Below are positions 32,876-41,637 of a stretch of DNA of 64,000 nt, piece after piece. A program made the position numbers and the translations under genes. The stretch comes from Micromonospora haikouensis (GTDB lineage Bacteria > Actinomycetota > Actinomycetes > Mycobacteriales > Micromonosporaceae). Below the pieces are notes generated by a model. That model made no database searches and was not told the origin of the DNA. It saw nothing but the letters and a program-made list of their open reading frames with translations. The DNA lies in NCBI RefSeq assembly GCF_900091595.1, contig NZ_FMCW01000016.1:1-64000 (forward strand). Reading direction: 5' to 3'. The number at the start of each line of letters is the position of its first letter. The first letter of the stretch is position 1.

Positions 32876-34603
32876 ATGGGCCACGAGAGCGCTCCGGCTT
32901 GGCACGTACCCCACCCGACCGTCCTGGGCACCCGGCATGCCGTCTCGTCCGGGCACTACCTCGCCAGCTCCGCCGCCCTGGCGATCCTCGACGCCGGCGG
33001 CAACGCCGTCGACGCCGGCTGCTGCGCCGGTATGGCGCTGGCCGTCCTGCACGCCGACGAGGTCAACTTCGCGGGCGTGGCCCCGATCATGATCCGGATG
33101 GCCGACGGGACGACCGTCAGCATCGACGGCCTCGGTGTGTGGCCCGCGGGCATACCGGCCGACCTCTTCCAGCGCGAGCACGGCGGCGCGATCCCGCGCG
33201 GCCTGCTGCGCACCGTCGTGCCGGCGGCCCCCGACGCCTGGATCACCGCGCTGCGCGACTACGGCACGATGAGCTTCGGCCAGGTCGCCGAGGCCGCCAT
33301 CCGGCTCGCCCGCGACGGTTTCGCGGCCTTCCCGCTGCTGGTCGAGGGGATCACCGCGCGGCAGCGCGGCTACCGCAACTGGCCGGCGAACGAGGCCATC
33401 TACCTGCCCGAGGGCCGGCCGCCCCGGGTCGGCGAGCGGTTCGTCCAGACCGATCTCGCCCGCAGCATCCAGCTCATGGCCGATGCCGAGGCGGCCACCA
33501 CCGGCGGCCGGTTGGCGGGCCTGGAGGCCGCCCGGGCGGTCTTCTACGAGGGCGAGCTGGCCGAGCGGATGGTCGCGTACCACCGGGAGAACGGCGGCTA
33601 CCTCACGGCGCGCGACCTCGCCGACTTCCGCTGCCGCTACGAGCCGGTCCTGACCACCCGCTGGCGCGACTTCGACGTGCTGACCTGCGGCGCCTGGTGC
33701 CAGGGCCCCACGCTGGCCCAGACGCTGCAGATCCTCGAGGCGTACGGCCTGCAGGACCTGGAGCACAACTCGCCCGGGTACGTGCACCTGGTCGTCGAGG
33801 CGCTCAAGGGCGTCTTCAGCGACCGCGAGCACCTCTACGGCGACCCGGCGTTCGTCGACGTCGACGTCGAGCGGCTGCTGTCGACCGCACACGCGGCGGC
33901 CCGCGCGGCCGGCATCGACGCCGACCGGGCCCACCCGGGCCTGCCCGACCTGATCTTCGGCACGCCGCAGCAGCTGCCCGAGCCCCAGGACTACGACGAG
34001 CTGCCGGTCGTCGGCGAGGGCGCGACCTCGTACGTCTGCGTGGTCGACGCCTGGGGCAACGCGTTCTCGGCGACGCCGTCGGACGGCGCCTCCACCTCGC
34101 CGGTGATCCCCGGCACCGGGTTCGTGCCGTCGCTGCGCGGCATGCAGTCGCGGCCCGACCCGGCGCACCCGTCGGGCGTCGCCCCGGGCAAGCGGCCCCG
34201 GCTCACCCCGAACCCGGCGATCGTGGTGCGCGACGACGGTTCGGTCATGCCGTTCGGCTGCCCCGGCGGCGACATGCAGGTGCAGGCGATGGTGCAGGTC
34301 TTCCTCAACGCCTTCCACTTCGGGATGCCGTTGCAGGAGGCCGTGAACGCGCCGCGCTTCTCCACCTGGAGCTTCCCCAACTCGTTCGCCCCCTTCGACT
34401 ACCTGCCGTCCCGGCTGTTCCTGGAGGACCGGTTCCCCGCCGGGACCCTCGAGGCGCTGCGCGCCAGGGGGCACGACGTGCGGTCCTGGCCGCCGTTCAC
34501 CCGGGACGCGGCGGCCGTGGAGGCGATCTACCGCAACGCCCGCACCGGCTTCCTGGAGGCGGCGGCCGACCCGCGCCAGCCGGCGGCGGCGTACGTGTCC
34601 TGA
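32876..34603 (+). CDS. Gamma-glutamyltransferase-family protein (paralogue 2)
   Basis: A 575-residue GGT-like protein of near standard length, without a signal peptide. N-terminal AVSSGHYLASSAALAILDAGGNAVDAG, the likely autocatalytic Thr384 in EGATSYVCVVD (E. coli has Thr-Thr-His-Tyr here) and PFGCPGGDMQVQAMVQ at the oxyanion site. Thr392 and His393 equivalents are Ser and Tyr. Gamma-glutamyl hydrolase or transferase action on an amine conjugate fits the GS-like enzyme at 51.5 kb. GAGGAG precedes the ATG. Operon with an amidohydrolase. Confidence 0.85.
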   Translation: MGHESAPAWHVPHPTVLGTRHAVSSGHYLASSAALAILDAGGNAVDAGCCAGMALAVLHADEVNFAGVAPIMIRMADGTTVSIDGLGVWPAGIPADLFQREHGGAIPRGLLRTVVPAAPDAWITALRDYGTMSFGQVAEAAIRLARDGFAAFPLLVEGITARQRGYRNWPANEAIYLPEGRPPRVGERFVQTDLARSIQLMADAEAATTGGRLAGLEAARAVFYEGELAERMVAYHRENGGYLTARDLADFRCRYEPVLTTRWRDFDVLTCGAWCQGPTLAQTLQILEAYGLQDLEHNSPGYVHLVVEALKGVFSDREHLYGDPAFVDVDVERLLSTAHAAARAAGIDADRAHPGLPDLIFGTPQQLPEPQDYDELPVVGEGATSYVCVVDAWGNAFSATPSDGASTSPVIPGTGFVPSLRGMQSRPDPAHPSGVAPGKRPRLTPNPAIVVRDDGSVMPFGCPGGDMQVQAMVQVFLNAFHFGMPLQEAVNAPRFSTWSFPNSFAPFDYLPSRLFLEDRFPAGTLEALRARGHDVRSWPPFTRDAAAVEAIYRNARTGFLEAAADPRQPAAAYVS

Positions 34604-34636
34604 CCGCCCTTCGAGCAGCTCCGTGAGGAGATCGTG

Positions 34637-35992
34637 GTGAGCGTTGAACCCCCGTACGTGATCGCCGGGCGGATCCACACGATGGACCCGGCGCGCCCGC
34701 TGGCCGAGGCGATGGCGGTGGACGGCGACCGGATCGCCGCCGTGGGCACCCGGGCCGAGGTGCTCGCCGCCTGCCCCGCCGGGGTCGGCGTCGAGGAGCT
34801 GGGCGGCGCGACGATCACCCCCGGCCTCATCGACACCCACCTGCACATGCAGCGCGGCGGCCTCAAGATCATTCATGACCTCGGCGACGCCACCCACGAT
34901 CTCGACCTGGTGATCGCGACCATGCGGGAGAAGGGCTTCGCGGCCGGGTGGGGGCCGCAGCCACCGACCCCCGCTGACCGGGCCGCCGCCCTGCGGCTGG
35001 TGCAGCCGCTGATGCACCAGCTCGGCTTCACCGGGATCATCGACCCCGCGGCGACGCCGGACGAGCTGCGCGGCTACCAGGAGAGCCGGCGGCGGGGCGA
35101 GCTGACCATGCGGGTGGTGGCCATGCCGTACCCCGAGGTGGGCGGGTTCGCCGACCCGGACGTCGACGGGGCGATCGGGTGGCTGCGGGGCCTGGGCCTG
35201 CGCACCGGCGACGGCGACGACCTGCTGCGCGTCGGCGGCATCAAGGTCTACTTCGACGGTGAGGCGATGAAGGGCGAGGCGCTGCGGCGCACGCCGTGGC
35301 CGCACAGCGGCTCCACCGGGCGGCAGCGCCTGCCCACCGCGCAGTTCCAGCGGCTGGTGGACTTCTGCGCCACCGAGGGCTGGTCGGTCGGGGTGCACGC
35401 GGTCGGCGGCGCCGCGATCGCCGCGGTGCTCGACTGCTTCGCCGAGGCCGACCGCAAGCACCCCATCGCCGGCCGGCAGTGGCAGGTGATCCACGGCTAC
35501 CTGGAGGTCGAGCCGGAGTCGATGGCCCTCGCCGCCCGCCTCGGCGTCGTCCTGGCCGCCCAGCCGTCGATCCCGCTGCGCAACGCCGCCGGCCTCGTCG
35601 CGCAGCTCGGCGCGGGGGCGGAACGGATGAACCCGCTGCGGTCCTGGCTCGACGCGGGGGTCCCGGTGGTGCTCGGCTCCGACGGCCCGTTCTTCCCGTT
35701 CGACCCCCGCGAGCTGATCTGGTCGGCGGTCACCCGGCGGGTCCGGGGCCGGGCGGAGCCGCTCGCCCCGCAGGAGGCGATCACCGTGGCGGAGGCGCTG
35801 GCCGCGTACACCGCGACGGCCGCCGTGGCGGCCTTCGACGGCGACCGGCGGGGCCGCCTCGCGCCCGGCCGGCTGGCCGACTGGGTCGCCTTTGACCGGG
35901 ACCCGTTGGGCGTGCCGCCCGACGAGCTGCCGACCCTGCGGGTGCTGCGCACGGTGGTCGGCGGCCGGACGGTCCACCGGGCGCCGGCATGA
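34637..35992 (+). CDS. YtcJ-like metal-dependent amidohydrolase (paralogue 1)
   Basis: A 451-residue amidohydrolase_3 family protein. Motifs in order: AGRIHTMDPARPLAEAM, the metal pair DTHLHMQ, Lys in GGIKVYFDG, His in SVGVHAVGG, His in VIHGYLE and the Asp-containing LGSDGPF. The family includes N-substituted formamide deformylase and exoenzymes acting on amides. Residues 60-80 jump straight to a short insert, so it is shorter than its paralogue at 56.9 kb. Start GTG 34637 (GTG 34634 also possible) after GAGGAG. Confidence 0.82.
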   Translation: MSVEPPYVIAGRIHTMDPARPLAEAMAVDGDRIAAVGTRAEVLAACPAGVGVEELGGATITPGLIDTHLHMQRGGLKIIHDLGDATHDLDLVIATMREKGFAAGWGPQPPTPADRAAALRLVQPLMHQLGFTGIIDPAATPDELRGYQESRRRGELTMRVVAMPYPEVGGFADPDVDGAIGWLRGLGLRTGDGDDLLRVGGIKVYFDGEAMKGEALRRTPWPHSGSTGRQRLPTAQFQRLVDFCATEGWSVGVHAVGGAAIAAVLDCFAEADRKHPIAGRQWQVIHGYLEVEPESMALAARLGVVLAAQPSIPLRNAAGLVAQLGAGAERMNPLRSWLDAGVPVVLGSDGPFFPFDPRELIWSAVTRRVRGRAEPLAPQEAITVAEALAAYTATAAVAAFDGDRRGRLAPGRLADWVAFDRDPLGVPPDELPTLRVLRTVVGGRTVHRAPA

Positions 35993-36068
35993 GCGCCGGG
36001 GCCCGCCACCTGCCGTCGACGGGACGGGTCGCGGTTGTTTACACATCGGCAACACACGTGGGACGCTA

Positions 36069-36100
36069 CGGGATCCATAAAGCAATACCGTGGATCCAAT
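36069..36100. promoter_or_regulatory. 21-bp-spaced operator pair d (ABC permease operon)
   Basis: CGGGATCCATA (36069-36079) and GTGGATCCAAT (36090-36100), GGATCC centres 21 bp apart. It precedes the transporter operon 36.2-41.5 kb. Confidence 0.75.
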
Positions 36101-36129
36101 GCAGTTCGTTTCGGTGGAAGGGAAACCGG

Positions 36130-36207
36130 ATGACTCATCGGCCGCAACCCCAGCTCGCAGCGTACGTCGGGGCAGCGCAGGCAGCGAAGCGGAGCGCGCC
36201 AAGATGA
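36130..36207 (+). CDS. 25-residue upstream ORF coupled to the permease gene
   Basis: ATG 36130 follows GGAAGGG at normal spacing and opens a 25-codon basic peptide (MTHRPQPQ...KRSAPR). Its TGA overlaps the ATG of the permease (ATGA at 36204). Position just downstream of operator pair d makes it the first start on the mRNA. It may couple translation of the transporter, or be fortuitous. No homology recognised. Confidence 0.4.
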   Translation: MTHRPQPQLAAYVGAAQAAKRSAPR

Positions 36208-37079
36208 CCATGGAACAGGCTCTCGCCGCGCCGGCCACCACCCGACGGCGCAGGCCCATGGCGGACGGCGCCGCCGCCGAGCGGCGCTGGCTGCTGTGGC
36301 CGCCACTGGTGTTCTTCCTCCTCACCGTCGCCGGGCCCGTCGTCGCGCTGGTCCAGCAGGCGCTCTCCGGCGAGGGCAACGCCTTCGCCGAGTCCCTGCG
36401 GATGGAGGTCTTCGTCGACTCCGTGTGGCGCACCCTGCTGCTCGCGGCGGTGGTGACCGTGGCGACGGTCGTCGTCGGCACCTGCTACGCGTTCGCCATC
36501 GCGGTCGGGCCGGTGTGGGTCAAGGCGCTGCTCATGGGCGGCCTGCTGATCTCCCTCTGGACGTCGGTCATGGTGCGCACGATCGGCTGGATGCTCCTCG
36601 AACTCCCGACCGGCGCGCTCTTCTGGGTGCTGGAGCTGCTGCATCTGCGCAGCGAGCCGATCGACTTCTACCAGAGCACCGCGGCGATGTACCCGGCGAT
36701 GATCGCCGTGATGCTGCCGTTCGCCGTGCTGCCGGTGCTGGCGTCCGTCATCGGCTTCGACCGCGAGCAGCTCAAGGCCGCCACCGTCTTCGGCGCGGGG
36801 CCGCTGCTCACCCTCGGCGCGGTCGTGCTGCCGGCGATCCGCCAGGCCATGATCAGCGGCGGCGTCCTGGTGTTCGTGATGAGCCTGGGCTTCTACGTGA
36901 CCCCGCTGCTGCTCGGCGGGCCCGCCAACATGACCATGTCCGGCATCATCAACGGCCAGCTCAACACCGCCAACCGCGCCGACGTCGGCGCGGCGATGAG
37001 CCTGCTGCTGGTCGGCGGCACGGTGGCCATCTACCTGGTCGCCGACCGGCTGTTCAAGGTCAGCGAGAGGTGGGGCTGA
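36204..37079 (+). CDS. ABC transporter permease, PotB-like
   Basis: A 291-residue inner-membrane permease with about six helices and the cytoplasmic EAA-like loop GFDREQLKAATVFGAGPLLTLGAVVLPAIRQ. It is of the spermidine/putrescine/Fe3+ type permease class. The frame is open back to 36090, but that start would sit in the operator, so ATG 36204 is used. Followed by a second permease after 1 bp and by the ATPase. No substrate-binding protein adjoins; the likely partner is at 55.8 kb. Confidence 0.9.
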   Translation: MTMEQALAAPATTRRRRPMADGAAAERRWLLWPPLVFFLLTVAGPVVALVQQALSGEGNAFAESLRMEVFVDSVWRTLLLAAVVTVATVVVGTCYAFAIAVGPVWVKALLMGGLLISLWTSVMVRTIGWMLLELPTGALFWVLELLHLRSEPIDFYQSTAAMYPAMIAVMLPFAVLPVLASVIGFDREQLKAATVFGAGPLLTLGAVVLPAIRQAMISGGVLVFVMSLGFYVTPLLLGGPANMTMSGIINGQLNTANRADVGAAMSLLLVGGTVAIYLVADRLFKVSERWG

Positions 37080-37080
37080 C

Positions 37081-37929
37081 ATGACCGACTCCCCGCTGCG
37101 CCGCAGCCTCGGCTGGTACCGGCTGCCCATCCTGGTCGTCGCGCTGGTGACCAGCCTGCTGTTCTACGTCCCGTTCCTGGTCGTCGTGGCGACCAGCTGG
37201 ACCGAGACGTCGTACATCATCTTCCCGCCGGACGGCTTCTCGCTGCAGTCCTACTCCGGGGTGCTCAACGACTGGGAGTGGATGGACGCGTTCAAGGTGT
37301 CGCTGCGGGTGGCCGGGCTGGGCACCGTCATCTCGGTGGCGCTGGGCACCCTCGGCGCGCTGGCGCTGACCCGGCTGCGCTCGCGGACGGCGCGCAGCTG
37401 GGTCCGCACGCTCTTCATCGTGCCGATGGCCATCCCGCCCGTGGCGTACGCCGTCGGCCTCTACTCGGTCAGCCTCCGGGCCGAGGCCCTGCAGGACAAC
37501 CTCGCCCTGCTGGTCCTCGGCGAGGCGCTGCTCGCCGTGCCGTACGTCTTCGTGATGGTCTCCTCCGGCCTGAGCCAGGCCGACCCCGCGCTGCGGCCGG
37601 TGGCCAGCACGCTCGGGGCCGCCTGGCCGATGGTTATCTGGCGGGTCGACCTGCCGATGATCGTGGGCCACATGCTCGCCGGCGCGGTCTTCGCCTTCGC
37701 CGTGATCTTCGACGAGGTCGTCCTCTCGGTCTTCCTGACCCCGATCGGCGTCAAGACCCTCCCGTTGCAGATGCTCACCGCGTCGCAGGAGGAGCTGTCG
37801 CCGCAGCTCACCGCCGCCTCGACGCTGGTCTCGATGCTCGCCGTCGCGCTGCTCGGCGGCTACAGCCTGTTCTCCAACCGCCGGGCGGCCCGCGCCCGGC
37901 GTCTCTCCCGAAAGGCCGCGACCGCATGA
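37081..37929 (+). CDS. ABC transporter permease, PotC-like
   Basis: A 282-residue permease with six predicted helices; the EAA loop is ADPALRPVASTLGAAWPMVIWRVDLPMI. FDEVVLSVFLTPIGVKTLPLQM is typical of PotC/YdcV permeases for polyamine-like cations. Its stop overlaps the ATPase start (ATGA). Together with the preceding gene it forms the membrane pair of one importer. Confidence 0.9.
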   Translation: MTDSPLRRSLGWYRLPILVVALVTSLLFYVPFLVVVATSWTETSYIIFPPDGFSLQSYSGVLNDWEWMDAFKVSLRVAGLGTVISVALGTLGALALTRLRSRTARSWVRTLFIVPMAIPPVAYAVGLYSVSLRAEALQDNLALLVLGEALLAVPYVFVMVSSGLSQADPALRPVASTLGAAWPMVIWRVDLPMIVGHMLAGAVFAFAVIFDEVVLSVFLTPIGVKTLPLQMLTASQEELSPQLTAASTLVSMLAVALLGGYSLFSNRRAARARRLSRKAATA

Positions 37930-38987
37930 GCATCGCGCTGTCGATCAAGGATGTCCACGTCACCCTCGGCCAGTTCGAGGTCCTGCGGGGGGTGAGCCTC
38001 GACGCCGAGCCGGGCACGTTCGTGACGCTGCTCGGTGCCAGCGGCAGCGGCAAGACCACGCTGCTCAACGTCATCGCCGGGCTGCAGCAGCTCGACTCCG
38101 GGCACGTGCTGTTCGACGGGGCCAACGTCGAGCGCCGGCCGCCGCGCAAGCGCCGGGTCGGGGTCGTCTTCCAGTCGTACGCCCTGTTCCCGCACATGAG
38201 CGTGGGGGAGAACGTCGCCTTCCCGCTGCGGGCGGCCCGCCGGCCGGCCGCCGAGCGGCGGCGCGTGGTCCAGGAGATGCTGGACCTGGTCGACCTCGGC
38301 GGCATGATCGACCGCGCCCCGGCGTCGCTCTCCGGCGGCCAACGGCAGCGGGTGGCGCTGGCCCGCGCGCTCGCCTCGGACCCGGCCATCCTCCTGCTCG
38401 ACGAGCCGATGGCCGCCCTGGACAAGCAGCTGCGCGAGCGGATGCAGGTCGAGATCAAGCGGATCCAGCAGCAGGTCGGCATCACCACCGTCGCGGTCAC
38501 CCACGACCAGGCCGAGGCGATGACGATGTCGGACCTGGTGGCGATCATGCACGAGGGGCAGCTCGTGCAGGTCGACTCGCCGGAGAACCTCTACCGCCGG
38601 CCGGTCGACGAGTACGTCGCGAGCTTCCTCGGCGAGGCCAACCTCTTCCCGGCCGACCGACACGGGCCGCTGCCGGTCGACTCGGGCGCACCGGCGACCG
38701 GCACGGCGGTGGTCCGCCCGGAGGACCTGGTCGTGCTCGACGCCGGCCAGCTCGGCGACCGCTGGCACGTGCGCGGCGTGGTCCGCCTGCTCAGCTTCCA
38801 GGGCAGCCGCTTCCGGCTGGAGGTCACCACCCCGGCCGGGCGCAGCGTGGTCTGCTCGCTGCCGCCGCACACCGACGCCGGCGCGCTGCTGCCCGGCAGC
38901 GAGGTGACGCTGGGATGCGCTGACCCGGACCGCGTGCACGTGATCCACCCGGCCGCCGTGGGTGAGCAGCTCAAGCTGGCCGCGTGA
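37926..38987 (+). CDS. ABC transporter ATP-binding protein, PotA-like
   Basis: A 353-residue ATPase with Walker A GASGSGKTT, Q-loop VVFQSYALFPHMSV, signature LSGGQRQRVALARAL, Walker B ILLLDEPMAALD and H-loop VTHDQ. The C-terminal TOBE-like domain (VVRPEDLVVLDAG onward) is as in PotA/UgpC ATPases. It energises the two permeases upstream. Confidence 0.93.
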   Translation: MSIALSIKDVHVTLGQFEVLRGVSLDAEPGTFVTLLGASGSGKTTLLNVIAGLQQLDSGHVLFDGANVERRPPRKRRVGVVFQSYALFPHMSVGENVAFPLRAARRPAAERRRVVQEMLDLVDLGGMIDRAPASLSGGQRQRVALARALASDPAILLLDEPMAALDKQLRERMQVEIKRIQQQVGITTVAVTHDQAEAMTMSDLVAIMHEGQLVQVDSPENLYRRPVDEYVASFLGEANLFPADRHGPLPVDSGAPATGTAVVRPEDLVVLDAGQLGDRWHVRGVVRLLSFQGSRFRLEVTTPAGRSVVCSLPPHTDAGALLPGSEVTLGCADPDRVHVIHPAAVGEQLKLAA

Positions 38988-39015
38988 TGGCGGCGGGCAG
39001 GCCGGGGCGGCGGCG

Positions 39016-40074
39016 ATGATCGAGACCGTCCTCGGGCCCGTCGCGGCGGCCGGTGTCGGCCGGGTCAACATGCACCAGCACCTGCTCAGCGACGCCAGCG
39101 CCCTGAGCCGTCCCGGCGCGGAGCCGACCCCCGCCGACGCGCGGGTGACGACGGCCAACCTGGGCTTCCTCCGGTGGAACGCCCTGGCCCTGGCCGACAA
39201 CCTGCGGCTGGACGACCCGCGGCTCGCCGTCGCGGAGCTGCGGCACGCCGCCGGCGGTGTCGACCTCGTCGTCGAGGACACCAGCATCGGGCTGGGGCCG
39301 GACCACCCGGCCCTGCCGGCGATCTCGCGGGCCGCGGGCGTGCACGTCGCCGTGGCGTACGGCCTGTACGTGACGCCGACCCTGCCGGGCTGGGCGCGGG
39401 ACCTCGACGAGGACGGGGTGCACCGCCTCCTGCACGGCGCGCTGACCGACCGGGTGCCGGGCACCGACTACCGGGCCGCCCTGCTCGGGATCATGGGCAC
39501 CACCGCGGCGTTCCCCGCCGTCGAGCGGGCCCGGCTGCGGGCCGCGGCCGTCGCCGCCGCCGGTGCCGGGGCGAGCGTCGGCGTCCGGCTCGACGGCGAC
39601 AGCCGCACCGGCGTCGAGGTGGTGGCCGAGCTGACCGCCGCCGGGCTGCCGGCCGACCGGATCCTGCTCACCAACGCCGACGAGTATCTCGACGCCGCCT
39701 ACTGGCACGACCTGATCGACACCGGCGCGACCCTGGAGATGTGCTTCGGCACCGAGTGCCAGCACGTCGGGCGGATGCGTAACCCGTCCGACGGGCAGCG
39801 GCTGGACTTCTTCGAGGCGTTCCTCACCGCGCGCCCCGACGGCCGGTGGGTGCTCGGCGGCTCGGTGTGGACCAAGGCCCAGCTGCGCCGCTACGGCGGT
39901 GAGGGCTACGACCACCTCACCACCCGGGTCCTGCCGGAGCTGGTCCGCCGGGGCGTCGCCCCGGACCGGCTGGCGGCCATGGTGACCCACGAGCCGCGCC
40001 GGCTGCTGGACCGGCCGTCCCCGATCGCTGTTCCGACCACCACCCCGGCCGAGGAGGCCCACGATGCGCGCTGA
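39016..40074 (+). CDS. Phosphotriesterase-like protein lacking most metal ligands (paralogue 2)
   Basis: A 352-residue relative of paralogue 1 (shared TVLGP, MHxHLLSD, FLRWNALxLxxNL/LRWNALSLEENL, LRRYGGEGYDHL, EPRRLLDRP). The first His20-x-His22 pair is kept. The four other ligand positions are replaced relative to paralogue 1: Glu to Met160 (GIMGTT), His to Arg191 (VGVRLDGD), His to Asn220 (LLTNADE) and Asp to Ser283 (GGSVWTK). It is probably not a normal binuclear metal hydrolase and may be a non-catalytic partner or have a new activity. The reading frame is intact. Start ATG 39016, 28 bp after the ATPase. Confidence 0.82.
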   Translation: MIETVLGPVAAAGVGRVNMHQHLLSDASALSRPGAEPTPADARVTTANLGFLRWNALALADNLRLDDPRLAVAELRHAAGGVDLVVEDTSIGLGPDHPALPAISRAAGVHVAVAYGLYVTPTLPGWARDLDEDGVHRLLHGALTDRVPGTDYRAALLGIMGTTAAFPAVERARLRAAAVAAAGAGASVGVRLDGDSRTGVEVVAELTAAGLPADRILLTNADEYLDAAYWHDLIDTGATLEMCFGTECQHVGRMRNPSDGQRLDFFEAFLTARPDGRWVLGGSVWTKAQLRRYGGEGYDHLTTRVLPELVRRGVAPDRLAAMVTHEPRRLLDRPSPIAVPTTTPAEEAHDAR

Positions 40075-41512
40075 GCTGCCCGCCCTCGCTCCCACCCAGG
40101 CGCTGTTCGTCGACGGGGCGTGGCACCCCGGCGGTGAGCTGTTCGACGTCGTCGACCCGGCCACCGAGGAGGTGCTCACCCGGGCCGTCCAGGCCACCCC
40201 GGCCGACGTCGACGCGGCCGTGGGCGCGGCCCGGCGGAGCCTGGCCGACCGGCGCTGGGTGGGCCTGCCGCCGCTGGAGCGGACCCGGATCCTGCACCGG
40301 GTCGCCGACCTGATCGAGGCGGAGCTGGAGCAGCTCGCGATCCTGGAGACCCGCGACAACGGCAAGCCGATCGAGCGGTCCCGGGCCGACGTGGCCACCG
40401 CCGCGCGCACCTTCCGGCACTTCGCCGGCGCGCCGAGCCGGCTGCTGGGCAGCACCGTCCCGATCGATCCCGGCGCGCACCACGTCTACACCACGCTGGA
40501 GCCGGTGGGGGTGGCCGCGCTGATCCTGCCGTGGAATTTCCCGATCATGACCGGCGCCTTCAAGATCGCTCCGGCGCTGGCCGCCGGCTGTTCGGTGGTC
40601 GTCAAGCCGGCCGAGCAGACGCCGCTGACGATGCTGCGCCTCGCCGACCTGATCACCGCCGCCGGCGTGCCTGCCGGGGTGCTCAACGTGCTGACCGGCG
40701 ACGGCCGGGTCGGCGCGGCCCTGGTCGACCACCCCGGCGTCGCCAAGGTCTCCTTCACCGGGAGCACGGAGGTCGGCCGGCTGGTCGGCGCCGCGGCCAC
40801 CCGGCGGTTGGCGCGGGTCACCCTCGAACTGGGCGGCAAGAGCGCCAACATCGTCTTCGCCGACGCCGACCTGGACGCCGCCGTCACCACCGCGATCCGC
40901 GCCTCGTTCGGGCACTCCGGGCAGATGTGCACGGCCGGCAGCCGGCTGCTGGTGCACCGCGCGGTCCTCGCCGAGTTCACCGGGCGGCTCGCCGAGGCGG
41001 CGGCGCGGGTGCCGGTCGGCGACGGGCTGGCCGGGGGCGTCTCGGTGGGGCCGCTGGTCTCGGCGGAGCAGCGCGAGCGGGTCCTCGGCTACGTCGCGCA
41101 GGGGCGCGCCGAGGGGGCCGAGCTGCTCGTCGGCGGCGCGACCCCGGCCGGCCCCGGCTTCTACGTGCCACCCACCGTCTTCGCGGGGGTCACCAACGAC
41201 ATGGTCATCGCCCGGGAGGAGATCTTCGGGCCGGTGGTCGGCGTGCTGGCCTTCGACGACGAGGCCGAGGCGGTGCGGATCGCCAACGACTCGACGTACG
41301 GCCTCGCCGCCGGCGTCTGGACCACCGACCTGAGCCGGGCGCACCGCGTCGCGGCCCAGCTGGAGGTGGGCACGGTGTGGGTCAACAGCTACAACGTGTT
41401 CGACCCCGCGCTCTCCTTCGGTGGGCGCAAGGAGTCGGGCGTCGGCCGCGATCTCGGCGACGAGGCGTTGCACGGCTATCTGGAGTCGAAGGCCGTCGTC
41501 GTCAGCCTGTAG
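40064..41512 (+). CDS. Aldehyde dehydrogenase
   Basis: A 482-residue NAD(P)-dependent ALDH. PWNFPIMTGAFKIAPALAAGCSVVVKPAEQTP, FTGSTEVGR, catalytic Glu255 in LELGGKS and Cys289 in GQMCTAGSR are all present. It resembles betaine-aldehyde/gamma-glutamyl-aminoaldehyde types. It would oxidise the aldehyde released by the copper amine oxidase or flavin oxidase in the next operon. The start overlaps the phosphotriesterase-like gene by 11 bp. Confidence 0.92.
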   Translation: MRAELPALAPTQALFVDGAWHPGGELFDVVDPATEEVLTRAVQATPADVDAAVGAARRSLADRRWVGLPPLERTRILHRVADLIEAELEQLAILETRDNGKPIERSRADVATAARTFRHFAGAPSRLLGSTVPIDPGAHHVYTTLEPVGVAALILPWNFPIMTGAFKIAPALAAGCSVVVKPAEQTPLTMLRLADLITAAGVPAGVLNVLTGDGRVGAALVDHPGVAKVSFTGSTEVGRLVGAAATRRLARVTLELGGKSANIVFADADLDAAVTTAIRASFGHSGQMCTAGSRLLVHRAVLAEFTGRLAEAAARVPVGDGLAGGVSVGPLVSAEQRERVLGYVAQGRAEGAELLVGGATPAGPGFYVPPTVFAGVTNDMVIAREEIFGPVVGVLAFDDEAEAVRIANDSTYGLAAGVWTTDLSRAHRVAAQLEVGTVWVNSYNVFDPALSFGGRKESGVGRDLGDEALHGYLESKAVVVSL

Positions 41513-41513
41513 A

Positions 41514-41545
41514 TCGTATCCATTCTGAGGGAGATAGTATCCATG
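41514..41545. promoter_or_regulatory. 21-bp-spaced operator pair e1
   Basis: TCGTATCCATT (41514-41524) and TAGTATCCATG (41535-41545), GTATCC centres 21 bp apart. First of two consecutive pairs before the aminotransferase operon; it starts one base after the ALDH stop codon. Confidence 0.68.
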
Positions 41546-41578
41546 AGGCTGGCGAGCGCGGGAAATCGTGCCGTACGA

Positions 41579-41610
41579 TGGGATCCACATTCGGTCTTTC
41601 TGGATCCCAT
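41579..41610. promoter_or_regulatory. 21-bp-spaced operator pair e2
   Basis: TGGGATCCACA (41579-41589) and CTGGATCCCAT (41600-41610), GGATCC centres 21 bp apart. Its first centre is 44 bp from the last centre of e1. This promoter alone carries two full pairs. Confidence 0.74.
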
Positions 41611-41637
41611 GTCGGGAAGTTGGGGGAGCGGTCGACG

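Noticed and set aside
31955..36481. 1508-residue open frame on the - strand
   Set aside because: Only the last ~257 codons (TauE/SafE) look like protein. The rest is antisense to ggt paralogue 2 and the amidohydrolase.
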